A stretch of 64,000 nt of DNA from the NCBI GenBank assembly GCA_026545225.1, contig CM048850.1, forward strand, positions 7,675,501 through 7,739,500. Direction: 5' to 3'. The notes under the pieces were generated by a model, which saw only the letters and a program-made list of their open reading frames with translations, did not search any database and was not told where the DNA came from. Position numbers and translations under genes: made by a program. Source of the stretch: Cornus controversa (taxonomy: Eukaryota; Streptophyta; Magnoliopsida; Cornales; Cornaceae). Below, piece by piece: positions 1 through 11,660 of this stretch; position 1 is the stretch's first letter, and the number at the start of each line of letters is the position of its first letter.

Positions 1-464
1 AACAAAGATAATTATTATGTATATATTGGATAATTATCAAAATTATCATAAAGATAATTATAGGATAATTATAAAAAGAAAACAAAGTTACAAATTTATC
101 CCTCAGAAATAAAGATCCAGATGTGGACGAAAAGGAGGACCAGAAGACTCTCAGAAAAAGCTGAAGCTCTGCAGAACTCTTCACTCAAAGTCCAAAGCTC
201 CAATACATCTAAACCTTGAAGGAGAAGAACAACAAGCACATCATCCACGTGCCGTTCTTCACCAAAGTTTCAATCCAATTCAAGATCAAGCTATAGTAGC
301 CCTTGAAGCCGGATCACAAAGGAGATCGAATCAGAGGACTTTCTCTTTATCTTTCTTTTGTAAAGATTCACAGAGGATTGTACCCTTTTTCTTAAATTAA
401 TAAAATTATTTATTTGTCACTAATTTTAGTTCCTAGATTTTCGGACACGAAATTTGAGTGTACA
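1..464 (+). repeat. E1 5' LTR, left part outside the window
   Basis: Positions 1-464 match 5301-5767. The LTR ends in TGTACA just before the primer-binding site. By comparison with the 3' copy, about 230 bp of this LTR lie upstream of the window. Confidence 0.88.
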
Positions 465-470
465 AATTTC

Positions 471-489
471 TGGCACGCCCAGTGGGACA
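471..489 (+). other. E1 primer-binding site
   Basis: TGGCACGCCCAGTGGGACA lies six bases after the LTR end and has the TGG start expected for pairing with a tRNA 3' CCA. I cannot name the tRNA with certainty. Confidence 0.7.
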
Positions 490-596
490 ATCTCTGTCTC
501 CTACATCATACCTTCGAAACTCTGTTCATCAGAATCTATCGCTCCTACTAAGGTTCAGACAACAAATAAGAAAATTCAAAAGAAACCGCTGCTGCA

Positions 597-2692
597 ATGG
601 CTAATACCAAAGTTGCCGCAAGCAGTGACAAGAACACTAGGAACCTATCAAGTGCCAACAGGACCTCAGCAGGTTCTATGACGCGTACCAGGACCAAAGC
701 AATTGCTTCGCTCAAAAATCAGCAAGATTTGGTGAAAACCAATCCTACTAAACCAATGGATGTGAAAACTAAACATGTTAACACCATTGATCCTCAGGAG
801 GCAAAGAACTCTGACGTAGTTTCAGAAAAGTCGGTGCCACCACATTCACCCCACTCCGTCTCTGATGCCAACTCTAGCATCGGTTCACTCTCAGAGTCGT
901 TACTTGATATTTTAGAGAAATCGATCCCTTCAAAAAATGCTGGCCCTCAAGGTCTTTCCTATTCGAATGTTGTCATAGCTATGATGATTGGAACAACCTC
1001 GATGGAAGACCAACTGGTAGTCATGGTGCGCGCAATAGAAAACCTCACAAAGACTGTCGAAGAGAAGGACTTGCAGATCGCCGCGCTAATGAGGAAGCTT
1101 GAAATCCAAAATCCTAACAAGTCAACACATCTGCCTGGGAATACTTCAAATTCCTCTCTTCAAGGTGCCCAATCAAAAGAGCATCGTCACACATCTGAGT
1201 CAAGACACATGGCTGACGAAACTAACCCTGCTTCGCCAGTCACTTTGCTATCTATCCAATAGTTGCAAGATATAATAACGAACACAATCCGAGCACAGTA
1301 TGGCAGCGCCCCTCAGAGCACTCTTGTGTACTCAAAACCCTACACCAAAAGAATTGACAACTTAAAGATGCCAGTGGGATATCAACCGCCAAAGTTCCAA
1401 CAATTTGATGGAAGAGGCAATCCCAAACAACATGTTGCACACTTTGTGGAGACATGCAATAACGCTGGCACCCGAAGGGGACCTCTTAGTCAAGCAATTT
1501 GTTTGTTCCGTCAAAGGGAATACATTTGATTGGTACACGAACCTCAAAGCTTGAAGTATTGACTATTGGGAGCAGATGGAGTGAGAGTTTCTTAATCGCT
1601 TCTATAGTACTCGCAGAATAGTGAGCATGCTAGAACTCACTAACGCTAAACAAATGAAAGATGAGTTTGTGGTTGACTATATCAATCGCTGGTGAGCTAT
1701 AAGTCTTCATTGCAAAGATCACCTTTCTGAAGTCTCAGCAGTCAAAATGTGTATGCAAGGCATGCACTGGGAGCTTCTCTACATTCTACAAGGAATCAGG
1801 CCTCGTATATTTGAAGAGCTGGTTACTCGTGCCCATGATATGGAGCTCAACATAACGAGTCATAGTGGAAAGGCTCTTACCTTTTCTAATATGTCTGATA
1901 ACTGTCTTACAGATGAGGAGCTTGAGTCCAAAGAAGAAGACGAAATACTTCCTAACTCGGACGATGAAATAGGTACATCTTATTTACAAGCGTTGTCTCT
2001 AAAAACTTATATCAAGAAATATATCATGTTGTTTCAGTAACTTCGTCTGAAAGTTCTCAGTTACATAAGACATTGAGTCAAGAAAACATTAGTAGAAGAC
2101 TGGGCAGACAGGGGGCAAGCTTTCTAGACAAAGCTCTCCTCAAATAACTTCAAATAGAAGTGATCGAAAAATTGTGTTCAAATGGAGGCCAAAAAAGAAA
2201 GTTCAAGATGGGAATAGTCTTGCAAAGATCTCGCAAGAATCATTGCCCAGAAACACACGAGTGATGTCTCAAGAGTCACTTTCTCAAACTGTATCTAACA
2301 ATCAGCGAAACGAAGGTCTCAAAGAAGAAAGCGAGGAACAAGAACAAAATCATCTACAATTCCAGATGGAACAAGAGGCTCGAAAAATCAAAAGACTAGA
2401 GGAAGGAAAAGTGTGGGGACCAAAGCCCGAAGATGCCGTTTGGATCGAATCTCGCAGCAGAATCAAAACATACTGGGTGAGGTTTAATCCTCCTCCATGT
2501 ACTATGACGGATGAAATACCTCTTCCTTCTGGGTGGGGAGACGAGTTCGAAGAAGATGTTTTTTCTCAAGTACAAGAAGAGTATAATGAAGAAACAAAGC
2601 ATAAAGAAAATCTCCAAATTGACGCCGATCTGATTCACACCTTTCAACACAAGCTTGGACTGTCTCCTAAATCTTGCAAAGTTGAAAACTAA
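597..2692 (+). mobile_element. E1 gag-like region (broken)
   Basis: Translations across this stretch resemble capsid-type Gag of plant Ty3 elements. Visible pieces include PPKFQQFDGRGNPKQHVAHF with FVETCNNAGT, then MCMQGMHWELLYILQGIRPR and FEELVTRAHDMEL, phrases typical of this Gag group. The C-terminal part is highly charged (KIKRLEEGKVWGPKPEDAVW). No CCHC knuckle was found. It is an inactive fossil with several breaks. The strand matches the LTRs. Confidence 0.75.
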
Positions 2693-2699
2693 TTAAAGC

Positions 2700-3150
2700 T
2701 AAAAGTGCTCCCTGATACGAGCCTAAACTGTCGATGATACTCTATGACACGAGTATAAACTGTCTACAAAAAAAAAAAAAAAAAAGCACTCCTTGACACG
2801 AGTATAAACTGTCTACCAGAAAAAGATGACACTCCTTAACACGAGTATAAACTGTCTAACAAAAAAAAAAAGATATGACACTCCTTGACACGAGTATAAA
2901 CTGTCTACCAAAAAAAAAGATGACACTCTTTAACACGAGTATAAACTGTCTAACAAAAAAAAAAAGAGATGACACTCCTTGACACGAGTATAAATTGTTT
3001 AACAAAAAAAAGATGACACTCCTTAACACGAGTATAAACTGTCTACCAAAAAAAAAAAAACTCATGACACGAATATAAAGTGTCTGCATGAAAAACAAAA
3101 TAACCACTCCTTGATTTGAGTATAAACTATCTTTACCAAAAAAAAAAAAA
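2700..3150 (+). repeat. Tandem repeat field A of E1
   Basis: About eight imperfect units of roughly 45-50 bp, each built on ACACGAGTATAAACTGTCT followed by an A-run of 8-18 bases. Tandem arrays between the coding part and the 3' LTR are common in Tat-related and non-autonomous plant Ty3 elements. Confidence 0.9.
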
Positions 3151-3229
3151 TTGAAGCTTGCAAGAGAAGAGTTGGGTGACCTGACTTGCTGCCGAGATAT
3201 TGACGATATCTGCTACATCGTGGTGACTT

Positions 3230-3560
3230 GGCCTGACCCCGAAGGGACAAAAAAATGACACCAAAATGTACTAAGGGACCCCGAAGGGACAATAAAAGTG
3301 ACACCGAAGTGCACTAAGGGACCCTGAATGGACAAAAAAAGTGACACCGAAGTGCACTAAGGGACCCCGAAGGGACAAAAGAATGACACCAAAGTGCACT
3401 AAAGGACCCCGAAGGGACAATAAAAGTGACACCGAAGTGCACTAAGGGACCCCAAAGGGGCGATAAAGTGACACTAAAGTGCACTAAGGGACCCCGAAAG
3501 GACAAAAAAGTGACACCGAAGTGAACTAAGGGACCCCGAAGGGACTAATGAAGGACGTCC
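3230..3560 (+). repeat. Tandem repeat field B of E1
   Basis: About eight units of roughly 42 bp built on AAGGGACCCCGAAGGGAC and GTGACACCGAAGTGCACT. The unit holds an imperfect palindrome (GTCCC...GGGAC). It differs completely in sequence from field A. Confidence 0.9.
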
Positions 3561-3949
3561 GAAACTCCATATTCTGAGAGAAGCAATTTGACCTACAAGA
3601 ATTGATAGAAAAAAAAAGTTGAAACTTATGAAAGTGTTGAGTAACTCACATAATGTTGTCTTCCTCAATGAGTAATTCGAGCAGGGCCTAGAAGTGAAAT
3701 CTGATCTGAAAAAAACAGAGTTGATTAATAGCGGTCACGGAAGACAAAGTTGCTACCAAAAAAAGAAAAAAAAATGTTTCTTTCAAAGTTCAGTCTTATG
3801 TTATATTATATTCCAAGGGTTTATAATACAAAAATTTGTGTAGCAGAGATGGTGTAGTGCTATAATGCTCCCTATGTGGTCTTGTGTTCAAATCTACCAA
3901 GCAACAAAAAAAACTTCATTTTTTTTTATTTACACATCCTCTCCCACAT

Positions 3950-4600
3950 CAAAGAAAAAGAGAAAAAAAAAAAGAGAAAAGAAAAGGAAAAAAATCCAGT
4001 GGCGTGAAGAGAAGAAAAAGAAGGAAGAAAGAGAGAGAAAGAAAAGAAAAAAAAAGAGAAAAAAAAAATCCAGTGGCATGAAAAGAAGGAAAAAAGAAGA
4101 AGAAGAAGAAGAAGAAAGAGGTGGTGCTAGAGAAAGGAAAGAAGGAGAAAGAAAAGAAAGAAGAAAAAAGAGAGAAAAGAAAAAAGAGCAAAAAAAAAAA
4201 GGTGGCGCTGGAAAAAGAAGAGAAGAAGAAGAGAAAGAAGAAAGAAAAAAGGTTGGAAACAGGAAAGAAGAAGTCGTCAACGTGAGAGAGAGAAGAAAGA
4301 AGAGAAGAAGAAAAGAAGGAAGAAAAAGAAAGAAAAAAAAAGATGAGGCGCCTGGAGAAGAAGAAAAGAAAGAAGAAGAAGAAGAAGAAGAAAAAAAATG
4401 GGGGGGGGGGGACTGGCAGCGGGAAGAAAGAAGAGAAGAAGAAAAACAGAAAAAAACAAAGAGGCGCTTGGGGAAGAAGAAAAGAAAAGAAGAAAAAAAA
4501 AAGAAGAAGAAAAAAATGGGAAAGAGAAAAAGAAGAAAGTAGTGGCGGCAGTAGGGAGAGTGAGAAAAAAAAATTAAAAGAAAGAAAGAAAAAAAAAAGA
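3950..4600 (+). repeat. Long purine (GA/GAA) tract
   Basis: About 650 bases almost entirely A and G on the plus strand, with a few conserved interruptions such as CCAGTGGCGTGAAGAGAAG, repeated near 4000 and 4070. The long lysine/glutamate-rich open frames here follow from the base composition and are not taken as genes. Confidence 0.9.
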
Positions 4601-4689
4601 GCTTACAATTGCTGGAGTTCATGGAATTTCTCTCAATTATTCTCTGATATGAAGAGTCTGAGTGTAGGCTAAATATATATAGTGGTGAG

Positions 4690-4970
4690 TTAATCCTATT
4701 TGACATCGGATTTTCAAGACTCCAATTCCATTTGAATATTGAAAACATCAAATCCTATTTCAAATTTGACAAAAAAAAAAAAAAAAAAAAACCTATTTGC
4801 AATAGGATCCTCAAGTCTTCAATTACACTTGGACAAGGAAAAAAAATACTATTTGCAATATGATCCTCAAGTCTTCAATTCCGTTTGGACAAGAAAAAAT
4901 CCTATTTCCGATAGGATCTTCAAGTCTTCAATTCAATTTGACAAAGAAGACATCCTCTTTGCAATTTAAT
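4690..4970 (+). repeat. Tandem repeat field C of E1
   Basis: Four or five degenerate units of about 55 bp sharing CCTCAAGTCTTCAATT, TTGGACAAG and CTATTTGCAATA, just upstream of the 3' LTR. A poly-A run sits near 4772-4790. Confidence 0.8.
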
Positions 4971-5055
4971 TTTCACAAGGAAAAAAAAATTGTGATAATT
5001 AAATATTTCAAGTCCTACTTTAAATACGTGACAAGTTCAATATAGCGCGAGACTT

Positions 5056-5070
5056 GAAGTGGGGGCAATT
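5056..5070 (+). other. E1 polypurine tract
   Basis: GAAGTGGGGGCAATT lies directly before the 3' LTR start TGTAGACA, the usual place of the plus-strand primer. Confidence 0.7.
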
Positions 5071-5767
5071 TGTAGACATTAAAAAATTACACGAGGGACC
5101 CAAAATATAATTTGGGCTTATCTTCAGTTTAGCCCACTTTGAAATGTGGCCCAATGAGTTAGATAATTTGAAATCCAAACCCACCACAAATAAATGAGTT
5201 ATAGGCTGATCTAAATTGTCTGAGAAGTCAAAGCCCACTTGAAAATGGGTCTAACGGATAATTAAATATATATATATATATATGTATGTATGTAATTATC
5301 AACAAAGATAATTATTATGTATATATTGGATAATTATCAAAATTATCATAAAAGATAATTTTTGGATAATTATCAAAAGAAAAGAAAGTTACAAATCTAC
5401 CCCTCCAGTGAGCCTATAAATAAAGGTCCAGAGGTGGAAGAAAATGAGTACCAAAGGACTCTCAAAAAAAGTTGAAGCTCTGCAAAATAAAAGTCCAAAG
5501 CTCCAAAGCATCTAAACCTTGAAGGAGAAGAACAACAAGCACATAATCCACGTGCCGTTCTTCCCCGAAGTTTCAATCCAATTCAAGATCAAGCTCTAGC
5601 AGCCCTTGAAGTCAGATCACAAAGAAGATCGAATCAGAGGACTTTATCTTTATCTTTCTTTTGTAAAGATTCATAGAGGATTGTACCCTTTTTCTTAAAT
5701 TAATAAAATTATTTATTTGTCACTAATTTTCATTCCTAGATTTTCTAACATGAAATTTGTGTGTACA
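5071..5767 (+). repeat. E1 3' LTR
   Basis: A 697 bp LTR running from TGTAGACA to TGTACA. A likely TATA box (CCTATAAATAAAGG) lies near 5413-5427, and polyadenylation-like AATAAA-rich sequence near 5700. Its right flank GTGAC is the predicted target-site duplication; the partner lies outside the window. Confidence 0.88.
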
Positions 5768-6067
5768 GTGACTCTTATGTATTTGATAATTTGTTTTAGC
5801 AACATGTTCTAGTGAAAAACATGCTTTAATTTTCAATTTGTGAATTTGGTAAAATGTGAAGGATATGTGGCTATGTGAAATGTTGAGATGTGAAGAATGT
5901 TCATTGTAAATACATATGATGCTTGAATGAGAACTCATATAAATGTGATTGTTAAATGCCTCATTGGTTATAAACTTATGAATACATATTTAATAAAATT
6001 GTGGGGTTCATCTTCATTGGCATAGTGAGGGAGGTGAGCTCAATGTGAACAGTTGAATCCATTTGGA

Positions 6068-6206
6068 AAAACAGCGAGGTATTCTAATAAAGGTAACGCT
6101 CGTGAGGTATTCCAGTTAAGGTACCGTCATGAATTGATGTGTAGTGAGGTATTCCGGTAAAGGTAACCGTTAAGAGGTATTCCAATAAAGGTAATCCTCT
6201 ATAGGT
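6068..6206 (+). repeat. Short tandem repeat in E2 LTR
   Basis: Four imperfect units of about 30 bp built on GAGGTATTCCGGTAAAGGTA with a following ACCCTC. The same array is in the 3' LTR at 12950-13070. A relative reads GGATGGCCCT...TTGGAGTCC in the E3 LTR near 25520-25620. Confidence 0.85.
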
Positions 6207-6888
6207 GGGATTGGTTATCCTCGAGGATTGGACACCAATGGATATGTGGAGAGGATGAGGGAGTTGTGCATATCATGTTGCATTATACCTTGTTTATGAG
6301 ATGATTGTGTTATGTGCATAATTGCTCAACATGTTAATTACAAATGTTTGTTTATGTGGTATTCACGAATTAATGGAATTGTGTTTTAGATGTTTCTACT
6401 GAGCGTGTGGTTACTCATCCCATGAGGATTAACGTTTTTCAAGAAATGGAAAAGAGGTTGTGGATTCTCCCTAATAGAGTATTGGCGTGGAGTGAATTTT
6501 GATTTCTTTCAAGGACCATTTATGTTACTTTAGTGGAATGCATATCCGGATTGTGGACTATATGCACGAAATGAACATATAAAGACCATTTATGTTCCAA
6601 GAACATGTTTTGTTTATGCTTTATGGTTTTATGCACTTAAAAATGAATTTTTGGGGCATGTGATTCATGACTTATGATTTCAAACATTATATGTAATCTT
6701 AATGGGAATGAATGTGGATTGTGAGGTCTTCATGATTCAAATGTGTTATTTGTTAAATGGGTATGATGATATGGTGTTTTTAGATGATTTAGGTGTTGTT
6801 AGATGAGTTTTATGTGTTGGAAAGGTTAGATATGAGTGTTGGTGTGAATTTTGGTCAAAAATGTGTAAAATGGGGTTTCCAGGTTGAA

Positions 6889-7014
6889 TTAGTCGATTAA
6901 TTACTTTCTATAAGTTGACTAACGTTGACAGAGTGTTTTAGAGATTTCTAGAACAGCAAATTAGTTGACTGATTGACTTCATAAGTCGACTGATGCACTT
7001 ATAAGTCGACTAAT
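6889..7014 (+). repeat. Palindromic word array (AGTCGACT) in E2 5' LTR
   Basis: Five or six copies of the palindrome AGTCGACT or close variants, spaced 15-45 bp. The right flank (AGGCATAACTTGGTCGTTTC) is conserved, in diverged form, next to different words in related LTRs. Confidence 0.85.
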
Positions 7015-7386
7015 GTAGATTTTCAAAATCTTGAAATAGGCATAACTTGGTCGTTTCAAACCTGAATCAAGTGATTCTTTTTTTCAAATTGAGTATTTTT
7101 GGATTATCCATCCAATAGACAAGTATTAGCTTTATATTCCAAACACATAAAGTGTTGAGTCCTTAAAGTGAGTGATTTATGAGAGTGTCGATAAATAGAA
7201 TTTTCACTAAGGTGATATGTTCTGATGTAGGGCCCATTGGGAGTGGTTGAGGTGGAATATTGCATATTTTTGTGCAAGAATAGAGTTAAACTTCTGCGGT
7301 GTTCGAGGGTAAGAGAGTCCATTGGGATTAATGGATGGTAGTAACCTCCGATTTTCAGGGAGTCAGGAAATCAGGGCGCTATAGCA

Positions 7387-7398
7387 TGGTATCAGAAC
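7387..7398 (+). other. PBS-like sequence inside the E2 LTR
   Basis: TGGTATCAGAAC lies 132 bp upstream of the true primer-binding site (start to start), preceded by CAGGGCGCTATAGCA, which looks like a decayed LTR end. The 3' LTR has the matching site at 14253-14264. Confidence 0.7.
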
Positions 7399-7518
7399 TT
7401 GATACTATCGTATAAGTGTGGTTAAGGTCATTCACGGGGTTAAGTGAACGGGTTCACACTTAGGATTCGGGTCGGTCCGGGGGAGTCCCGATGGTTTGAA
7501 TTTTGGGGCGTGACAAAA

Positions 7519-7530
7519 TGGTATCAGAGT
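7519..7530 (+). other. E2 primer-binding site (tRNA-iMet type)
   Basis: TGGTATCAGAGT follows the LTR end by three bases. This is close to the TGGTATCAGAGC used by many plant LTR elements. Confidence 0.85.
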
Positions 7531-10519
7531 AGTATGTTGGAATACCTAGGGGTGACGGGTAAGGGTTGATGATTTGAGGATGTTTGGACTATGGTTCAAA
7601 CATTAGATTTGAAGACCAACGATATCAAGTCATAGGTTAGAATACCTAAGGCCGGAGGGTCAAATCACGTGTTGATTTGGAGATATACAGTGATCGATAG
7701 TTGTCTAGACGATAGGTTTGATTACCTTTGGATAATAATAGAATGATTAACTCGGTTTGAGTAATCATGAGGAAATATCAAAGTATTGGTGTGAGAAACT
7801 AATTTCATTTGGTAATACACCCAAAGTTAGTTGAGTTTGGATTTTTGTCTTGTTGAGTGAGCAACGTATTGATACCGCAAGGAATGTTGTGAGTGTTTGA
7901 GTACTAACAGATACTTAAGGGCTTATGATATGTGGGTAGATTGGTAGGTTTTTACTAATGAGTACAAATGATGAGAGTAGGTTGGTTCGAACCACTCTAG
8001 ATTTTGTGTTCTAGTATATGTGTATACTAGGGGAAAATAGGCTGTGTTTTCACGCTCGCTCTGGCGGAGGATATGCCAGGACCGTACATGGTCATGGGTA
8101 TTTTCCCAGTTTTAGCCCGAGGGCTAAGATATTGATTTATGCATTATATGTCATATCATGCATGGTGTGTGTTTATTTGATTTAACATGTTATATGTTAT
8201 GCGGAATATATGATTTATGTGACTGAGCATTGCATGAGAGTGTTGCATTTTGCATCACATGGTTTGTAGTGGCATGTAGTCACCACTTAGAAATTCCAGT
8301 TCTGAGGAATAGTAAACCTAGGTGGAGGTTTGGAGTTTAGTGGATTGTGATGTCGAAATAAGACATGCGAACATAAACTTCAAGAACACGAGTCTAGAGT
8401 TGATAGAAAATGTATGATTTACCTTGAAGATTCTAAATGGATAGTTTGGTGATTTAGTATTTGCGTTGCATTGATTGCACGACTATTGAGGATAGAATTT
8501 AGTCAAATGACTAAGACAATTGGTGGTATTGTGATACCAGGACTCTAGGCAGAGTATGTCTAAGGAGTGACTATTGAGATAGTCGGATGAAGACTCAGAA
8601 ATGACCAAATTCTTTGAGTCGGTGAAACATATAATGATTTTTACGGCTGAAAACAAGACGTTGGGATTATGTGAAATAAATTGATAAGTTGTATCATAGG
8701 TTGAATATGATGGTTAAGTAAAGAATAAGTTGATAATCGGTTAGAACCCTGATATGTAGTGTCGGAAGTGAGGATGATTTTTTCCATGAGAGGGAAGGGT
8801 GGATGAAATGGACGCAGTCTGGGTTATACACCGGGTTGGTGTATATGACTGTAAATGATTGTAGGTGACCCTGAACTCTCATAGAAAGGGGTTGTCTGAG
8901 GTGAACCTCTATATGAAAGGAATTCTCTCTAACTATTAACTAGTTCCTTGGTGTAAAGGATGAAAATGGGAAATAGTTCTCCTCTTGAGTGATGAGATTG
9001 TGAAATCAGTGGGATGTAAGATCCTAGATTTGGTATTAGACTCCAATGGGTTGTAGTCTATGAGATTGGGTAAAGTTATGTGGTTTGTATCGACAAGTAC
9101 ACTGTCATGTGCTTTGCTGGTGAGTGTGCTTATGATGTGCACTAAATTAATATGGTTTGTGTTGTGATGATGCCTAAGATATTGGACTAAGCCCAAAAGT
9201 GGTATGCCAGATTGAGAGTCATATTTAACAATGATAGAATGATATAGAGTATTAATGATCCCAAATTATAGGAAGTATCATTGTGAGTGATTGGTGTGAT
9301 TAGTCGGAGGTGTTGCCTTATACTAGAGATAGAGATAGACCGAATAGGTTTTGAGGTAGAGACTGTGTACTCTAGAAAGTGAGTGCTTCAGAGAATTGTG
9401 TAAGTGAACCATACATGGGGTTCAAAGTTTCCCAACCATGTCATAGGAGTGGTATAATTATCCACTAGGGTATGATTAGTGGAGTTATCTCATCATACTG
9501 AGGCTAAAGCCTAGAATTCATAGTTGTCCTTAATCTTGTGGGAATTCGAAGTTGCCTGCTCACGATTGGCAAAACCAACATATTGTTGGGGTTGTATGAT
9601 CGTTCAGAATTACCTATGAACTTGTGACTGTCTCAGAGTTATCCACTCACATAGCTAGATTGTTCCATAATTATACTGCTTTAGAGCAACTTGTGCTAAA
9701 CTCTAGTGTTGTGAGTTAGGTGTCAAGGGTGTGACACCTATTGTGTATAGGAAGTGGAAGTGGAGATTATTAGTGAGAGTAATGTCCTATTTGGATTGGT
9801 TTTAGAAAAACCTTGAGTATGCTGAATGCAATATGTGGTATGATAGGTTATTAGCATGACTTATGTCGCTATGCAGAGCGTATAAGTGTTTACGTTAGAT
9901 GTCACGTGATGTATGTGGGCATGTTATTATTGCCTAGAAATTCTAGTATTGGGGATCTGGTGATCCAGGCCAAATGTTGAGCTTGAGTAGAGTAAATATG
10001 GTTAAAGTATGTGAGTGTAATAGACTCTAGTTGTGGAGGCTTAAGACCTTGAGAAAGGTTACATGAAGTGTCTTCCTACATGGAGAACTAAGAATTGATT
10101 ATGGTTACAGGTTTGATGGTACCAAAGTTGGAAGGACAAGTATGACACATTGCCAGGGTTGGGCTAAAGAAGGAAATGGTCCGGCCGGACATTTTTCTTT
10201 GATTAGTGCTTCTCTTACAATGTGTTTGGTCTAGATAGTTATGGAATTGACTCGTTGGGTGTTTGCAAGTGAGGAAATGAGGTTTGGATGTGTTTGAGTA
10301 TAAGATTTGTTTTTACTCATAGATGGGATTATGATAGAGAAAGGTCAATATGATGAACTATCGAGATATACGGTTCTAATGAGCAAGAAAATGCTTATCA
10401 AATGGTTCGTGATGATAAAAATATGTTAGTTTTAAGCTACTCTTGAAGTAGTGTTATAGTACTTGTTAAGACAGTTCGAAGTTCTCAGAAAATCATAGAT
10501 TTTGAAATTTTTGTCATGG

Positions 10520-10850
10520 GAGAATGTCTTTAAGGCACAATTTTGCCTATTGGTATATTGATGGTATTGGTGGTTGTCAGTATAGGCACTATCTTGTTTA
10601 TAGACGCATTCATTAGAGTGACAGGTGTCTCTTAGACATAGTTTTGGTTATTGACTCGCTGGTGAGGGTGATGCTGAGACCGTGGACACAGTTTTATCTG
10701 TTGACGCAACCCTTGAACTTGGTAGTTGTTAATTAGATATAATTTTATCTACTAACGCAATTGTTGAGGTAGGATTTCATCACTGGACACAACCTTGTCT
10801 ATTGATGTACTATTATGGGTAGAGTGACCCTTAGAAATTCAAGTCTGATG
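10520..10850 (+). repeat. Degenerate ~60 bp repeats in E2
   Basis: Six or so diverged units on the theme GACACAATTTTGTCTATTGA with a following CGCA. Units differ by several bases each, so the array is ancient. Confidence 0.6.
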
Positions 10851-11660
10851 GTTATATGGTATTTGGCTCAAGTTTTGGAACATGACTAGTTTTGATATCA
10901 TGGAAGGATGATGGTGGACGGACCGTCAGTTTTGTTTTGGTTAGTTACTAACCAAGGAAAGAATATGACAAGCAAGTAGTAATGTTTTCTACTAATTTTA
11001 CTCCACTATGGACCGTACCTTGTGGTACGGGTAGGATCAGAAGACTCTAACAATCAGTTGTGAAATTTGGAGAAATGAGAGTTTCATGTTTCTTGAGATG
11101 CCACCTTAGAGGAAATCCCTATACTCTTGTTGGAAAGAGGAATGTGATCGAACTGGCCGAGGATTGTGTTATAAATCCTTAGGAAGTGTTGGCGTAGGCC
11201 ATGCATGAGGAGTGTGAGTCTGGACTCTTACGCATGATGTTGTCTATGTAAGGACCTTGGAGGATGATTTACTCGGAAGGGGTGCGTAGACATACCTTCA
11301 CTGATTGGAAAGTGAGTTGGTTATAGTTTTGATCTTCTTGAAATTAGATTAGGAGATGATTGTTGTCATGCTAGTTCACAGTACGATAATTGCATTACAA
11401 TTTTAATGATGTTTGAACACCATTAGAGGTGTACTGGCAATTAAGTATTTCATGAGGTGAGGAGTGAAGTTGTAGGAGGTGATAATTAAAAGCCTCAATG
11501 GTTAAGGAATGAGGGTCGAGTGTTGGAGACCGACAAGTTGATAGATTTTACCGGTGGTAAAAAGGGAGTTAAGAAAGGTAACTAAAGGTTTGTGACAACA
11601 CTTGGAAACTTGGAGTATGTTCCTAATTTCGAGGACGAAATTCCTTGAAGGAGGGAAGGT

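Larger units (their letters stand above)
1..5767 (+). mobile_element. E1: gag-only Ty3-type LTR retrotransposon (non-autonomous, TR-GAG-like)
   Basis: The window opens inside the 5' LTR; the same sequence returns at 5301-5767 as the end of the 3' LTR. Between them lie a primer-binding site, a gag-like coding region, two tandem-repeat fields, a purine-rich tract and a polypurine tract. I find no protease, reverse transcriptase or integrase, so it probably relied on a relative for its enzymes. The LTRs differ at roughly 25-30 places over about 450 compared bases by eye, so it is old; the coding part is broken in several places. It is inserted in the 5' LTR of E2: the base after 5767 continues sequence that is uninterrupted at 12645 in the other E2 LTR. 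Confidence 0.85.
5768..7515 (+). repeat. E2 5' LTR (right two thirds)
   Basis: This aligns with 12645-14381. It ends in GGGGCGTGACA, the end shared by several Tekay-type LTRs here. The first ~984 bases should lie left of E1, outside the window. Confidence 0.88.
7516..11660 (+). mobile_element. E2 internal region, no coding part recognised
   Basis: About 4.1 kb that is T- and G-rich on the plus strand. I searched by eye for Gag, protease, RT and integrase phrases on both strands and found none except the C-terminal phrase at about 11620-11648. It holds degenerate repeated phrases (about 9530-9700 and 10520-10850). A polypurine tract GAAGGAGGGAAGGT lies at 11647-11660. Confidence 0.7.

Noticed and set aside
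2700-3560. CRISPR-like array of direct repeats
   Set aside because: Units are adjacent and degenerate with A-run separators, lie inside a plant retroelement, and there are no cas genes.
3865-4751. Long open frames on both strands, rich in lysine/glutamate or in phenylalanine/serine
   Set aside because: They follow from the almost pure purine (or pyrimidine) sequence, have no domain and overlap each other on both strands.
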